Below are positions 8,400 through 17,683 of a stretch of DNA of 64,000 bases, in pieces (the first letter of the stretch is position 1; each line of letters opens with the position of its first letter). This DNA is from Acinetobacter sp. BY419 (GTDB lineage: Bacteria > Pseudomonadota > Gammaproteobacteria > Pseudomonadales > Moraxellaceae): contig NZ_JAGFXZ010000012.1 of NCBI RefSeq assembly GCF_019038395.1, forward strand, positions 1 to 64,000, written 5' to 3'. The translations under genes were made by a program, and so were the position numbers. The notes under the pieces are model-generated. The model made no database searches and was not told the origin of the DNA. It saw only the letters and a list, made by a program, of their open reading frames with translations.

Positions 8400-9176
8400 T
8401 TATAGCCAGGTTTTGGTATCATCTGCGACTGCCGTACCTTGAGTCACATGCATGATCATGGCATGTGCAATACTGCCTTTAAACGGAATTTCCGGCAGCT
8501 GATCGAATTTAAAGAATTGCGCATCGCTGATTTCTTCTTGTTGTAACTCGATTTCACCCGCGGCATATTCAGCTTTGAAGGCAATCATCAGATTACTTGG
8601 AAATGGCCAGGGCTGGCTGGCCAGATACTGAATATTCTTAAGCTGCAGACCGACTTCTTCTAGCGTTTCACGACGTACTGCATCTTCCAGGGTTTCACCA
8701 ACTTCGACAAAACCGGCAATCAGGCCATACATCTGGCTTTTGGTATTGCGCGCATTTTTGGCCAGCAGAATCTCGTCTTTGCCTTTGGTAATGACGGTAA
8801 TGACACAAGGCTGTACCCGTGGATATTGACGATAGTTGCAGGATGGGCAGACCATTGCATATTCAACAGTATGCGCTTCAGTGGCTGTGCCACAATGACT
8901 GCAAAATTTGTGATTACGGCGCCATTCTAACAACTGTACTGCACGGCTGGCCTGTTCGAATTGCTCGGTATTCCAGAACTGTAACAGCTGACGGATTGGA
9001 ATCAGCTGCAAGCCTGCAGGAATGGGCTCATCGGGAAGGAGGTCACGGGCGATCACCTGATCACCCGTGTGGAGTAGCAAATCACTTGCTAAGGCTTCAA
9101 CCTGTGGAAGTTGAAAGTGTTGATCGACCAGCAGTTGCTGTTGTTGAAAAATATAAGCAAGTGATAATTTGGACAT
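8400..9176 (-). CDS. nudC: NADH pyrophosphatase / mRNA decapping Nudix enzyme NudC
   Basis: Hydrolyses NAD(H) and removes NAD caps from RNA. In order: an N-terminal domain, a four-cysteine zinc ribbon (CSHCG ... CPSC), a complete Nudix box GFVEVGETLEDAVRRE plus TLEEVG, and the NudC-specific SQPWPFPSN motif. Length 258 is normal. Its start codon overlaps the fimL stop by one base (TAATG), so the two are coupled. The fimL-nudC order is also found in Pseudomonas. Confidence 0.93.
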   Translation of the reverse strand: MSKLSLAYIFQQQQLLVDQHFQLPQVEALASDLLLHTGDQVIARDLLPDEPIPAGLQLIPIRQLLQFWNTEQFEQASRAVQLLEWRRNHKFCSHCGTATEAHTVEYAMVCPSCNYRQYPRVQPCVITVITKGKDEILLAKNARNTKSQMYGLIAGFVEVGETLEDAVRRETLEEVGLQLKNIQYLASQPWPFPSNLMIAFKAEYAAGEIELQQEEISDAQFFKFDQLPEIPFKGSIAHAMIMHVTQGTAVADDTKTWL

Positions 9177-10819
9177 TAGGCAACTATTTTGAGCTTCTCA
9201 CTACTGTCCAATGCTACCTGAAACATCGCCTGTAATACAGGCTGTTTGTTCTTTAAGTTATCAATCATCATGTCGGCACTGGCCAGCGTGTCTAAAGCAC
9301 GATGAATCTCTTCCGGGGTTAATGCAATTGACAGATCAACACGGTTTTTGATGAATGCAGCTGTGGTGGTGAATGCCGTACGAACATGTTCTGCATTCAG
9401 GAACAGCATCGCCCCGCCAATTTCACAGAACTGTACCGACACTGGTTCGAGTGCAGTCAAGTCATGATCTTGCAGGTAATTGTTCAGAACCTGGCTGGAA
9501 AGCTCAATCAGGGCCTTGGTTTCAGTGAGTAAAGCAGCATGTGCTTCATCCAGGCGGTCCAGAGAAATATTCATGTTGTTGACGCGCAGCTGCAAACGGC
9601 TCGAGGTGTGATGACGTTCCAGTACCCCAATCGAGTTCATGGCAGACAGAATGACATTCATTAATTGCTGGGCAAAGTTGGCATCTTGCATCATCTCGGA
9701 CTGGCTCAGCGTAGCGGCCTGACGGGTCAGATCATGATAGGCTTCATTCAGGTTCAATACCTTGAAAATATTCGCCAGATTATTCAGTTGTGCCTGCAAT
9801 TCCTGGGTTTTTTCAGGCGTCATGTTCTGATAGTTGAACTCGATGTCATTACGAATTTGTGCCATTTCTGTGGTCAACAATTCGCTAATGGTATGCATCG
9901 TTTCAAAGTCTGGCCCGTACAGATGGCGACTGAAGACCTGTAACTGCATATCGGTCAGCAGGTCATCACCAATATTGAGCTGGCTACGGATATATTGCGC
10001 AGTGTCATCTTCCTGACTGATGCACAGACTCAGAACATTGGCTAAATCAGCCAGCGAAGCCTTGAAACCGTCTGCTGAACTAAAATATTGTGCCATGTTG
10101 CGTTCAATGCTCACCAGTGTGCGTAGACGTGGCTCATTAATCAGCAGATGATCAATATTGTTGAAGGCGACATAGACCAGATTCCAGTACTGTTTGCTGG
10201 CATGTTGTTCTGACAGTCCGGCCAGATAGGCACCCACCAGTTTGATGGTTTGCAGGTCCAGTTCACTTTCTTCCTGATGGATCAGCTTGTTCAGTGACAG
10301 TTTATACAGGCGGTGTACATATTCGGATTTTTCCAGACTTGGTGCTTGTGGTAGTGCAAAATCAGGGGTGATGCAATCTAGCAGCGATTCTATGTGCTGA
10401 CCTTCAGTCGTCAGTGGTTTACCCAAAGCCAGTTCCAGACGGTTCAGGGTGTCTAGTAAAAACTGTGGAATCTTCACTTCACGCAGGCAGATAAATTCAA
10501 TATAGCGTTTCAGCATGGTGGTGCCTTCACTCAAGGCGATGACATCCTGAGTATTGACTCGCGCCGGATTCCCCATAATCTTGCGCATCAGTTCGGCTGA
10601 ATATTGAGCAACTTTTGCCAGGCTGGACATGTCAATGAGTGCCAGAACCTGGGCGCATTGTTCAAACTGATTTAATGCATCATCAATGCCAAAAGGTAAA
10701 ATCTGGTCTTCTACCAAGGTGCTTACTGCTGATTCGACTAACTTGATCGAGTTATCAACCTCATTTTTTATTATCAGTAAGGCTGTTGGATCAAAATGTA
10801 TAGAGGTTTGGTAAGACAT
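9176..10819 (-). CDS. fimL: FimL-like type IV pilus / Chp pathway protein
   Basis: About 547 residues, almost entirely helical, with no catalytic motif. Composition, length and context match FimL, which resembles the N-terminal part of the ChpA/PilL sensor kinase but lacks phosphorylatable histidines. In Pseudomonas it links the Chp chemosensory system to twitching and cAMP. The neighbours here are nudC downstream and dnaQ/rnhA upstream, the same neighbours fimL has in Pseudomonas aeruginosa. I use the ATG at 10819 (AAGG 8 bases upstream) over the GTG at 10828. Assignment to FimL rather than another ChpA-N-like protein leans on this synteny. Confidence 0.75.
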   Translation of the reverse strand: MSYQTSIHFDPTALLIIKNEVDNSIKLVESAVSTLVEDQILPFGIDDALNQFEQCAQVLALIDMSSLAKVAQYSAELMRKIMGNPARVNTQDVIALSEGTTMLKRYIEFICLREVKIPQFLLDTLNRLELALGKPLTTEGQHIESLLDCITPDFALPQAPSLEKSEYVHRLYKLSLNKLIHQEESELDLQTIKLVGAYLAGLSEQHASKQYWNLVYVAFNNIDHLLINEPRLRTLVSIERNMAQYFSSADGFKASLADLANVLSLCISQEDDTAQYIRSQLNIGDDLLTDMQLQVFSRHLYGPDFETMHTISELLTTEMAQIRNDIEFNYQNMTPEKTQELQAQLNNLANIFKVLNLNEAYHDLTRQAATLSQSEMMQDANFAQQLMNVILSAMNSIGVLERHHTSSRLQLRVNNMNISLDRLDEAHAALLTETKALIELSSQVLNNYLQDHDLTALEPVSVQFCEIGGAMLFLNAEHVRTAFTTTAAFIKNRVDLSIALTPEEIHRALDTLASADMMIDNLKNKQPVLQAMFQVALDSSEKLKIVA

Positions 10820-10855
10820 GATCTGCACCTTTCCTGGAGTGTTATCTGTATATGA

Positions 10856-10878
10856 GCCCCGCTTTAAAATGCGGGGCC
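10856..10878 (-). terminator. GC-rich hairpin between dnaQ and fimL
   Basis: GCCCCGC/GCGGGGC with an 8-9 base AT loop. No T-run follows on the minus strand, so it may slow or partly stop rnhA-dnaQ transcription rather than end it cleanly. Confidence 0.5.
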
Positions 10879-10945
10879 TCTTTGTATTTAACTATAACTG
10901 AAGAACGATAGTTTTAAACCTAAACTATCTCCGGAAATGTAGATT

Positions 10946-12316
10946 TTATTTCGCGAAAAGGCAAGCAGTTCCATGTTTTTCTTCAAATTGTTTGACCCAT
11001 TTCTCATGTTCCTGCAATTCTTGTTCTGACGGAAGAATCACAGGCAGTTCAATTTCAACTCTGGCCATCCCTGAGCGGCTGTTCTGGTCTTCAGAATGCG
11101 ACAGGGCATCGATATCAAACGATACCTGGCCACCGGTCATCGCCAAATAGACATCGGACAAGATTTCTGCATCGAGTAAGGCGCCGTGGAAAGTACGGTC
11201 GCGTTTTGGAATCTCGTAACGGCGTACCAGGGCATCTAGCGAGTTTTTCTGCCCAGGATACTTGGATTTGGCCAGCGCCAAGGTATCTGTGACTTCACAG
11301 ACTTCTGATAGGGCTTTAAAACCAGCACGTTTGAATTCCATATCTAGGAAGTTCATATCGAAGCTGGCATTATGAGCGATGATTTCTGCACCTTTTAAAT
11401 AATCAAACAACACTTGAGAAATTTCTTCAAAGAGTGGTTTGTCTTGCAGGAACTCATCGGTAATCCCGTGGACATTGACCGAGTCGCCCACGGGCGTTTT
11501 TGGATTGGTATAGATATGAATCGAGCTTCCAGTCAGTTTGCGGTTGATCATCTCTAGCGCACCGACTTCGATGATGCGGTCACCATCCTGATAATAAAAA
11601 CCGGTGGTTTCAGTATCCAGAATCAGTTGACGTGGGCCGTGCGCATGTAAGGTTGCCGGTGTAATCACAATCTGGGGATGTAGCTCGCTACGGGCACTGG
11701 CTCCCTCTACAGCTTGCAGTTCGGAATCGCTTTGCTCAGTGCCGGTAACTTCTTCCACGTCATTGATTTCTTCTGGCAGATCTTCCGGATCTCCTTCGCT
11801 TTCGGCCAGGTCCAGACCAAAAGGATCGTCTAATAACCAGTCAGGTTCAGATTTTTTTTTATCTTCAGAAATTGAAGAAGCTTTTTTGGATTTTTTCAGG
11901 GTTTCATCGGCGCCCTGGTTGGCCAGCTGATCGGCCATTTCATTGCCCGGATGTCCAGAATGACCTTTGACCCAGTGCCATTCGATCTCGCGTCCTTGGC
12001 AGACTGCATCCAGTTTTTGCCACAGGTCCGGGTTTTTGACATCTTTCCAGTTTTTCTTTTTCCAGCCGTGAATCCATTCAGTAATGCCTTGTTTGACATA
12101 ATTTGAATCGGTATAGATCACCAGTTTGTCTTGTTTGTCACAGAACAGAATGCCTTCAATCGCAGCGGTCAGTTCCATACGGTTGTTGGTGGTATGGTCT
12201 TCACCACCACAGAGTTTGTGTTCTTGCTGTTCATTAACAATGTACGCACCCCAACCGCCTAAACCCGGGTTGCCGCGACAAGCGCCATCAACATAAAGTG
12301 TGATAGTGTGTGACAT
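10946..12316 (-). CDS. rnhA-dnaQ: RNase HI – DNA polymerase III epsilon (proofreading exonuclease) fusion
   Basis: One 456-residue frame joins two enzymes. Residues 1 to about 145 are RNase HI: YVDGACRGNPG, NNRMELTAA, IYTDSNYV and GHPGNEMADQLA supply the D-E-D-H/D active site. A Lys- then Glu/Asp-rich linker of roughly 80 residues follows. Residues from about 225 form the DEDD exonuclease: LDTETTGF, AHNASFDMNFL and HGALLDAEI. In most bacteria these are separate, often adjacent, genes; I recall the fusion as a feature of Acinetobacter. The linker should let the proofreading subunit sit in the replisome while carrying an R-loop/primer-removing activity. The C-terminus is short after the exonuclease. 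Confidence 0.92.
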   Translation of the reverse strand: MSHTITLYVDGACRGNPGLGGWGAYIVNEQQEHKLCGGEDHTTNNRMELTAAIEGILFCDKQDKLVIYTDSNYVKQGITEWIHGWKKKNWKDVKNPDLWQKLDAVCQGREIEWHWVKGHSGHPGNEMADQLANQGADETLKKSKKASSISEDKKKSEPDWLLDDPFGLDLAESEGDPEDLPEEINDVEEVTGTEQSDSELQAVEGASARSELHPQIVITPATLHAHGPRQLILDTETTGFYYQDGDRIIEVGALEMINRKLTGSSIHIYTNPKTPVGDSVNVHGITDEFLQDKPLFEEISQVLFDYLKGAEIIAHNASFDMNFLDMEFKRAGFKALSEVCEVTDTLALAKSKYPGQKNSLDALVRRYEIPKRDRTFHGALLDAEILSDVYLAMTGGQVSFDIDALSHSEDQNSRSGMARVEIELPVILPSEQELQEHEKWVKQFEEKHGTACLFAK

Positions 12317-12523
12317 AGATTAAATCCGATCAAAATAGAACAAACTGGAAGGGTTATTGTATAGCGCAAATGCAGTCGATCAATCTATATGTTCCGGATT
12401 TTTTAATTTCTTGTAACATTTAACGTGAATTCGCGGTAAATTATTGCCTTGTGTCTTCAATATGCTTCACTACAATGGCATATCTAAAAAATAAATTTAT
12501 ATACGAGTTGTTTGGATTTCTTT

Positions 12524-15500
12524 ATGTATAAACCAACCGCAATCTTGTGGCAGCCGACATTACCTACATTTCTAAAATTTTCTGTACTGGGAACTGCACT
12601 TGCTTCCCTGGGACTGACGGGCTGTTCATCTACACAAAATGCGTCCCAAACAGCGAAAAGCAAGCAGATTGGATCACAATATCTGGATGGAAGCAGTCTG
12701 GACGGACTGGAAGATTTACTCTCTGCAACGGATATGCGCGCAGTCGAAGGCGATCGTTTACAGATTCTGAAACATGGTGATGTGTGGAAACGTATGACCG
12801 TAGGTTTCAAGATGGATTTAGGTGTCTGGAATCCGCGGATTGATGCGCAGCGCGGCTGGTTTATTTCGCGGCAGCCTTATCTGGACCGTTTAAGTGCGCG
12901 TGCATCACGTTATTTATATTATACGGTAAAAGAAGCAGAACGCCGTGGCATGCCAACCGAGCTGGCGCTATTACCGATTATTGAAAGTTCTTATGACCCG
13001 GCAGCGACCAGTAGTGCGGCAGCGGCAGGTTTATGGCAGTTTATTCCAAGCACAGGCCGTATTTATGGTTTAAAGCAGACGCCCTTATACGATGGTCGTC
13101 GTGATGTAGTGGAATCGACCCGTGCAGCCTATGAATTTCTAGGCAGTCTGTATAACCAGTTTGGTTCTTGGGAATTGGCGCTCGCTTCTTATAATGCTGG
13201 CCCAGGACGGATTCAGCAGGCGATTAACCGCAACAAGGCCGCAGGTTTACCTACCGATTATTGGTCATTGAAACTGCCACAAGAAACCATGAGCTATGTG
13301 CCACGTTTCCTGGCGGTTGCACAAATTATTAAAACTCCAGGTAGTTATGGCGTGAGCCTGCCACCGATTGCCAACCGTCCGCATTTCCGTGAAGTCCCTG
13401 TGGGCGTTGCCAGTTTAAATGAAATTGCAGCTATCACCGGATTGAGCCGTGCAGAACTGTATCAATTAAACCCGGGGCATCGTGGCGATCATATTGATCC
13501 TGCAAGTCCGCGCCGTATTCTGATTCCTGCTGACTTAAGTCCTTCAGTCGATGAAAAGCTGAAAAAATTATCCGGTTCAGGTGGGTTGTGGGCAGGTAGC
13601 GTGAACAGCTTGCCGAAAAACACGACGACAGTGGTACCGAGCAAAGCTGCGCCTCCAGAATTAAATGTGAAAACGATTACGCCTTCAAAACAGACCCCAC
13701 CAGTTGTTGCAGGTACTCGGCCTGTAACGACAGTTGCCAAAACAACGGCTCCAGCAAAAACAGCCACTACTGCACCTGTGGTGACCGCAGCTGTGAGTAC
13801 GGCGACGACGGCAAATACTGTTACACAGACTACGAAAAAGCTTTCGACGCCTCTAGGCTCATCTGCCTTAGCCAGTTTTGCTGCACAAAGTGATCTGCCG
13901 ATTCCAAGTGCGCCACGTATTCCAGTAGCAGTGACGCCTGCAACGCCTGTGAAACAGATTCAGGTCGAACCACCGATTTCTGCCGCTGAGCGTCAGCAAA
14001 TTCAGCAGGTGGCCACCGCACAGGATATTCAGAAAACTGTGGATGAAATCCTGCAGCCTGTTGCAACACCAGCGGAACAGGCTCAGGTGGTTGAAGAGCT
14101 GAAAGCATTGGCGCCAGCAGGCACAGAAATTGTTGATCCTTATGATGGCAAAATCAAACTGACGGCTATTCAAACCAGCCTGTCTGTGGCTGAGCAGCAA
14201 GGCAAGGAGCTCACCAAAGGCTTCTCTTATCCGAAAGAAGTTGCCGACAATACCACTGCGACTTCGGTTGAAGCCCGGTTGAATCAGGGTAAAAATTACG
14301 TCAAGACCGATTCTGAAGTGGTGGTAGTCGCACCTAAGGGCAAACGCAGTACCTATAAAGTCTTACCGGGTGATAATCTGGCCCTAATTGCGGCGAAAAA
14401 TGGGGTGAACTGGCGTGATGTAGCGAAATGGAACCAGATCGATCCAAACTCTACGCTTTATGTGGGAACCACGATTTATCTGTATGATGCCAAACCTGTA
14501 CAGGAATCCAGCAAAGCCAAAGAAAAGCCGGAAACTTATGTGGTTCAGGCCAATGATTCTCTGACCAGTGTAGCGGCCCAGTTTGGTTTTAGCGTGAAAC
14601 AATTGGCTGACTTTAATGGCCTGAATACAAATAGCGGCCTGTTCGTTGGTCAGAAGCTGTCACTCAAAGAACCGGCTGCATCCAAAGTTAGAGTAGAAGA
14701 CACTAAAAAAGCTGAAACTACCAAAGTTCAGACCAAATCCTATACGGTGAAACGCGGTGAGTATCTGAAACTGATTGCCGATCGTTATGGGCTTTCAAAT
14801 GCCGAGCTGGCATCCTTAACATCGGGGCTGACTGCGGGTAGCAGTTTGATGGTGGGGCAGAAAATCAATGTGCCACTTCAGGAAGTTGAAGAACTGACGG
14901 CATTGACCCAGAAGACTGAACAGAAGTTTGAAAATGTTAAAGTCGATCAGACTGCAACTGAAAACTATCAGGTCAAAAGTGGTGAAACCCTGTATAGCAT
15001 TGCCAATCAAAGCAAGCTCAGTGTATCTGAACTGGCAGCTTTAAATGGTTTTGCGGCCAATAGCGGTTTACGTATGGGCCAGACGGTCAAGATTCCAGCC
15101 GGCAGTCAGGTGCCTGAAACTTACACGGTACAATCGGGTGATACGCTGACCGGCATTGCAGCAAAATACAATCTTTCGATGGACCAAGTGGCGAGCCTGA
15201 ATAGCATGTCACGTAATGCCGGCTTACGCGTGGGGCAACGCCTGAAACTGAGTGGTGAAGTTGCTGAACCAGTAGTACGTGAAGTGGTCGCTGAAACTGC
15301 AGCGAAGAATGTAAAATCAGATTCGCATGTGGTGAAATCAGGTGACACTTTAAGCTCTATTGCGCGTCAGTATCATCTTCAGGTTAAATATCTAGCCGAT
15401 TTAAATGGTCTGAATGCCAATAGCAACGTACGTATTGGTCAGCGTCTAAAAATTGAGGGTGATGTTCCGGCGGATAAAAAGGCTGAAGAGACTAAGGTTG

Positions 15501-15820
15501 TGGTCAAGAGCACTAGCACAAAAGCAACTGAATCCTATACCGTCAAGTCAGGTGAATCCCTGAATGCAATTGCCAGCCGCTTAGGCATGAGCGTGACTGA
15601 GCTGGCTGAGTTAAATGATCTGAGCCCGCGTGCCGGATTACGTGTCGGTCAAACGCTGCAAATTCCAAAATTGGTGAGTGAATATAAGGTCAAACGGGGC
15701 GATACCTTGATCGGTTTGGCCTCACGTTATGGTCTGAACAGCAATCAGTTGGCGGAAATGAATGAGCTAAAACCGAGTGCACAATTACGTATTGGTGATG
15801 TGATTAAAGTACCAAATTAA
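12524..15820 (+). CDS. mltD: membrane-bound lytic murein transglycosylase D with eight LysM repeats
   Basis: Lipoprotein that cleaves peptidoglycan glycan strands. The signal peptide ends LTGC near residue 34. The SLT catalytic domain spans about residues 120-260, with the catalytic Glu in LLPIIESSYDP and then AAGLWQFIPSTGR. A degenerate LysM-like region follows at about 300-350, then a Pro/Ala/Thr-rich spacer, then eight full LysM modules starting near residues 608, 669, 738, 812, 864, 935, 1003 and 1052. E. coli MltD is much shorter and has two LysM. The ATG at 12524 was preferred over a TTG at 12512; neither has a strong ribosome binding site. The next gene starts 6 bases after the stop. 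Confidence 0.93.
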   Translation: MYKPTAILWQPTLPTFLKFSVLGTALASLGLTGCSSTQNASQTAKSKQIGSQYLDGSSLDGLEDLLSATDMRAVEGDRLQILKHGDVWKRMTVGFKMDLGVWNPRIDAQRGWFISRQPYLDRLSARASRYLYYTVKEAERRGMPTELALLPIIESSYDPAATSSAAAAGLWQFIPSTGRIYGLKQTPLYDGRRDVVESTRAAYEFLGSLYNQFGSWELALASYNAGPGRIQQAINRNKAAGLPTDYWSLKLPQETMSYVPRFLAVAQIIKTPGSYGVSLPPIANRPHFREVPVGVASLNEIAAITGLSRAELYQLNPGHRGDHIDPASPRRILIPADLSPSVDEKLKKLSGSGGLWAGSVNSLPKNTTTVVPSKAAPPELNVKTITPSKQTPPVVAGTRPVTTVAKTTAPAKTATTAPVVTAAVSTATTANTVTQTTKKLSTPLGSSALASFAAQSDLPIPSAPRIPVAVTPATPVKQIQVEPPISAAERQQIQQVATAQDIQKTVDEILQPVATPAEQAQVVEELKALAPAGTEIVDPYDGKIKLTAIQTSLSVAEQQGKELTKGFSYPKEVADNTTATSVEARLNQGKNYVKTDSEVVVVAPKGKRSTYKVLPGDNLALIAAKNGVNWRDVAKWNQIDPNSTLYVGTTIYLYDAKPVQESSKAKEKPETYVVQANDSLTSVAAQFGFSVKQLADFNGLNTNSGLFVGQKLSLKEPAASKVRVEDTKKAETTKVQTKSYTVKRGEYLKLIADRYGLSNAELASLTSGLTAGSSLMVGQKINVPLQEVEELTALTQKTEQKFENVKVDQTATENYQVKSGETLYSIANQSKLSVSELAALNGFAANSGLRMGQTVKIPAGSQVPETYTVQSGDTLTGIAAKYNLSMDQVASLNSMSRNAGLRVGQRLKLSGEVAEPVVREVVAETAAKNVKSDSHVVKSGDTLSSIARQYHLQVKYLADLNGLNANSNVRIGQRLKIEGDVPADKKAEETKVVVKSTSTKATESYTVKSGESLNAIASRLGMSVTELAELNDLSPRAGLRVGQTLQIPKLVSEYKVKRGDTLIGLASRYGLNSNQLAEMNELKPSAQLRIGDVIKVPN

Positions 15821-15826
15821 TTCATC

Positions 15827-17659
15827 GTGAGATTTTTTAGTTTATTTGTTTTAAGCATGGTTGTCCCGCTGGTCATGACTACCAGTTGGGCAGCCGTGAT
15901 CACCACGCCTTATATTGCGCTACATAGCCATCCGAAATATGCTCAGGCCAAATCTCTGCCTTATGCCAACCCGCAAGCCTCGAAGGGTGGTGTGCTTATT
16001 CTGGCTGCTGATGGTAGTTTTGATAATTTAAACAGCATGAATGGCAAGGGGAATGTCACTGAAGGCATCAACTATATTTTTGACAGCTTGCTGTCTAAAT
16101 CACTGGATGAGCCTGGGGTGTATTATCCCTTGCTGGCGGAAAAAGTCAGTTTTGATCCCCAAAAAACCGCGTTTATTATTTTCCATTTAAATCCGAAAGC
16201 ACGTTTTAGTAATGGGCGGCCCCTAACTGCAGCAGATGTCAAATACAGTTTTGACTTGTTTCAGACCCAGTCCAATTTTGGCCTGCAAATGTATCTGGCC
16301 GACATCAAAAAAACAGAGGTTCTATCCCCTTTACAAGTCAAAATGCATTTTAAATCCGGACATAATCCGGAAATGGCCATGATTGTCGCGCAGATGCCAA
16401 TTTATTCTAAACGGGAATGGCAAGGGCGTAATTTTAAAGACCTGACTCTGAAACCGATCCTGGGTTCAGGGCCCTATGTGATTGAACGTATAGATGCCGG
16501 ACGTAGTATTGTCTACAAGCGTAATCCCCGCTATTGGGCGAAAGACTTGATGGTCAATCGCGGGCGTTATAATTTTGACCGGATTCAGTATCGTTATTAT
16601 CGTAGCCCGGAAATTAAATTCGAAGCCTTTAAGTCGGGCCAATTTACCTTGCATGAGGAAAAACAGGTCAATCGCTGGGTAAGAGATTATCAATTTCCTG
16701 CAGTTCAGCAAGGCCAAGTAAAACGTTACCGCTTCCGGCATCAAAACCCGATTCCGACCCAGAGTCTGGTCTTTAATACCCGACGTCAACCCTTTGACGA
16801 TATCCGTTTCCGGCAGGCCTTAAGTTTCGCCTATGATTTTGAATGGCTGAATAAAGCCATGTTTTATGGTGAATATCAGCGCCTGAACAGCTTTTTTTCC
16901 AACAGTGACCTGGCTTCGCGTGGACGGTCAAGTGCCCAAGAGCTGCACATTTTAAAGCCACATTTAAAACATCTTGATCCGGTTCAACGTCAGGCGGTAC
17001 TTCAGGACGGGCAATATCCTCGGTCGGATGCCTCCGGTTTTAACCGGAACAATCTGTTAAAAGCCCGGCAATTGCTGTTAAAGGCCGGTTATCGTTATCA
17101 ACAGGGTCGGTTGGTCGACGTTTCGGGTCAACCGGTACAGATTGAGTTCCTGCTGCATCAGGTGGAACAGCAGCGTTATCTGATGCCTTATCTGCGTCAT
17201 CTAAAACGTTTGGGCATTCAGGCACAGGTCCGAATGGTAGAAACTGCGCAATATTATGAACGTCTGCGAAATTATCAGTTTGATATGATTGTCGATACCA
17301 TGCCTCAATCGCTGACACCGGGGCAGGAGCAAAAACAGTTCTGGGGCAGCCAGGCTGCAACGCAGGCGGGAAATTACAATTATGCCGGGATTCGAAATCC
17401 TGCTATTGATGCCGTGATTCAACAGGCGATTCAGGCACAAAACCGTGAACAGCTGGTAAATAGCACGCGAGCCTTGGATCGTTTGCTGAGGGCAGGTTAT
17501 TATCATGTTCTGACCTATGGTACTGGCGAATACTGGTATGCTTACTGGAACATGTATCAGCAGCCCCAGCTGAAACCTAAACTTTCTGCCGGCATTGATT
17601 ACTGGTGGGTCGATGCAGCAAAGGCCAGACAGGTGGCCGATTATTTCAAACAGCATTAA
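15827..17659 (+). CDS. yejA: peptide ABC transporter substrate-binding protein (YejA-like)
   Basis: A 610-residue family 5 solute-binding protein with a signal peptide (residues 1-23, cut after SWAA). The domain is typical: KGGVLILAADGSFDNLN at the start, ARFSNGRPLTAADVKYSFD, and a C-terminal lobe. It is closest to YejA, which delivers oligopeptides (and peptide-nucleotide antibiotics such as microcin C) to the YejBE channel. The start is GTG 15827, just 6 bases after mltD, so a peptidoglycan hydrolase and a peptide importer may share a transcript; uptake of murein peptides is a natural guess but is not shown. Confidence 0.87.
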   Translation: MRFFSLFVLSMVVPLVMTTSWAAVITTPYIALHSHPKYAQAKSLPYANPQASKGGVLILAADGSFDNLNSMNGKGNVTEGINYIFDSLLSKSLDEPGVYYPLLAEKVSFDPQKTAFIIFHLNPKARFSNGRPLTAADVKYSFDLFQTQSNFGLQMYLADIKKTEVLSPLQVKMHFKSGHNPEMAMIVAQMPIYSKREWQGRNFKDLTLKPILGSGPYVIERIDAGRSIVYKRNPRYWAKDLMVNRGRYNFDRIQYRYYRSPEIKFEAFKSGQFTLHEEKQVNRWVRDYQFPAVQQGQVKRYRFRHQNPIPTQSLVFNTRRQPFDDIRFRQALSFAYDFEWLNKAMFYGEYQRLNSFFSNSDLASRGRSSAQELHILKPHLKHLDPVQRQAVLQDGQYPRSDASGFNRNNLLKARQLLLKAGYRYQQGRLVDVSGQPVQIEFLLHQVEQQRYLMPYLRHLKRLGIQAQVRMVETAQYYERLRNYQFDMIVDTMPQSLTPGQEQKQFWGSQAATQAGNYNYAGIRNPAIDAVIQQAIQAQNREQLVNSTRALDRLLRAGYYHVLTYGTGEYWYAYWNMYQQPQLKPKLSAGIDYWWVDAAKARQVADYFKQH

Positions 17660-17683
17660 GCTCCAAGCCTATCAGGGAGTGCC

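Noticed and set aside
8819..9235. 138-codon plus-strand frame across nudC
   Set aside because: Antisense to the Nudix and zinc-ribbon coding region; no domain.
17201..17656. 151-codon minus-strand frame inside yejA
   Set aside because: Antisense shadow of a gene with clear motifs and signal peptide.
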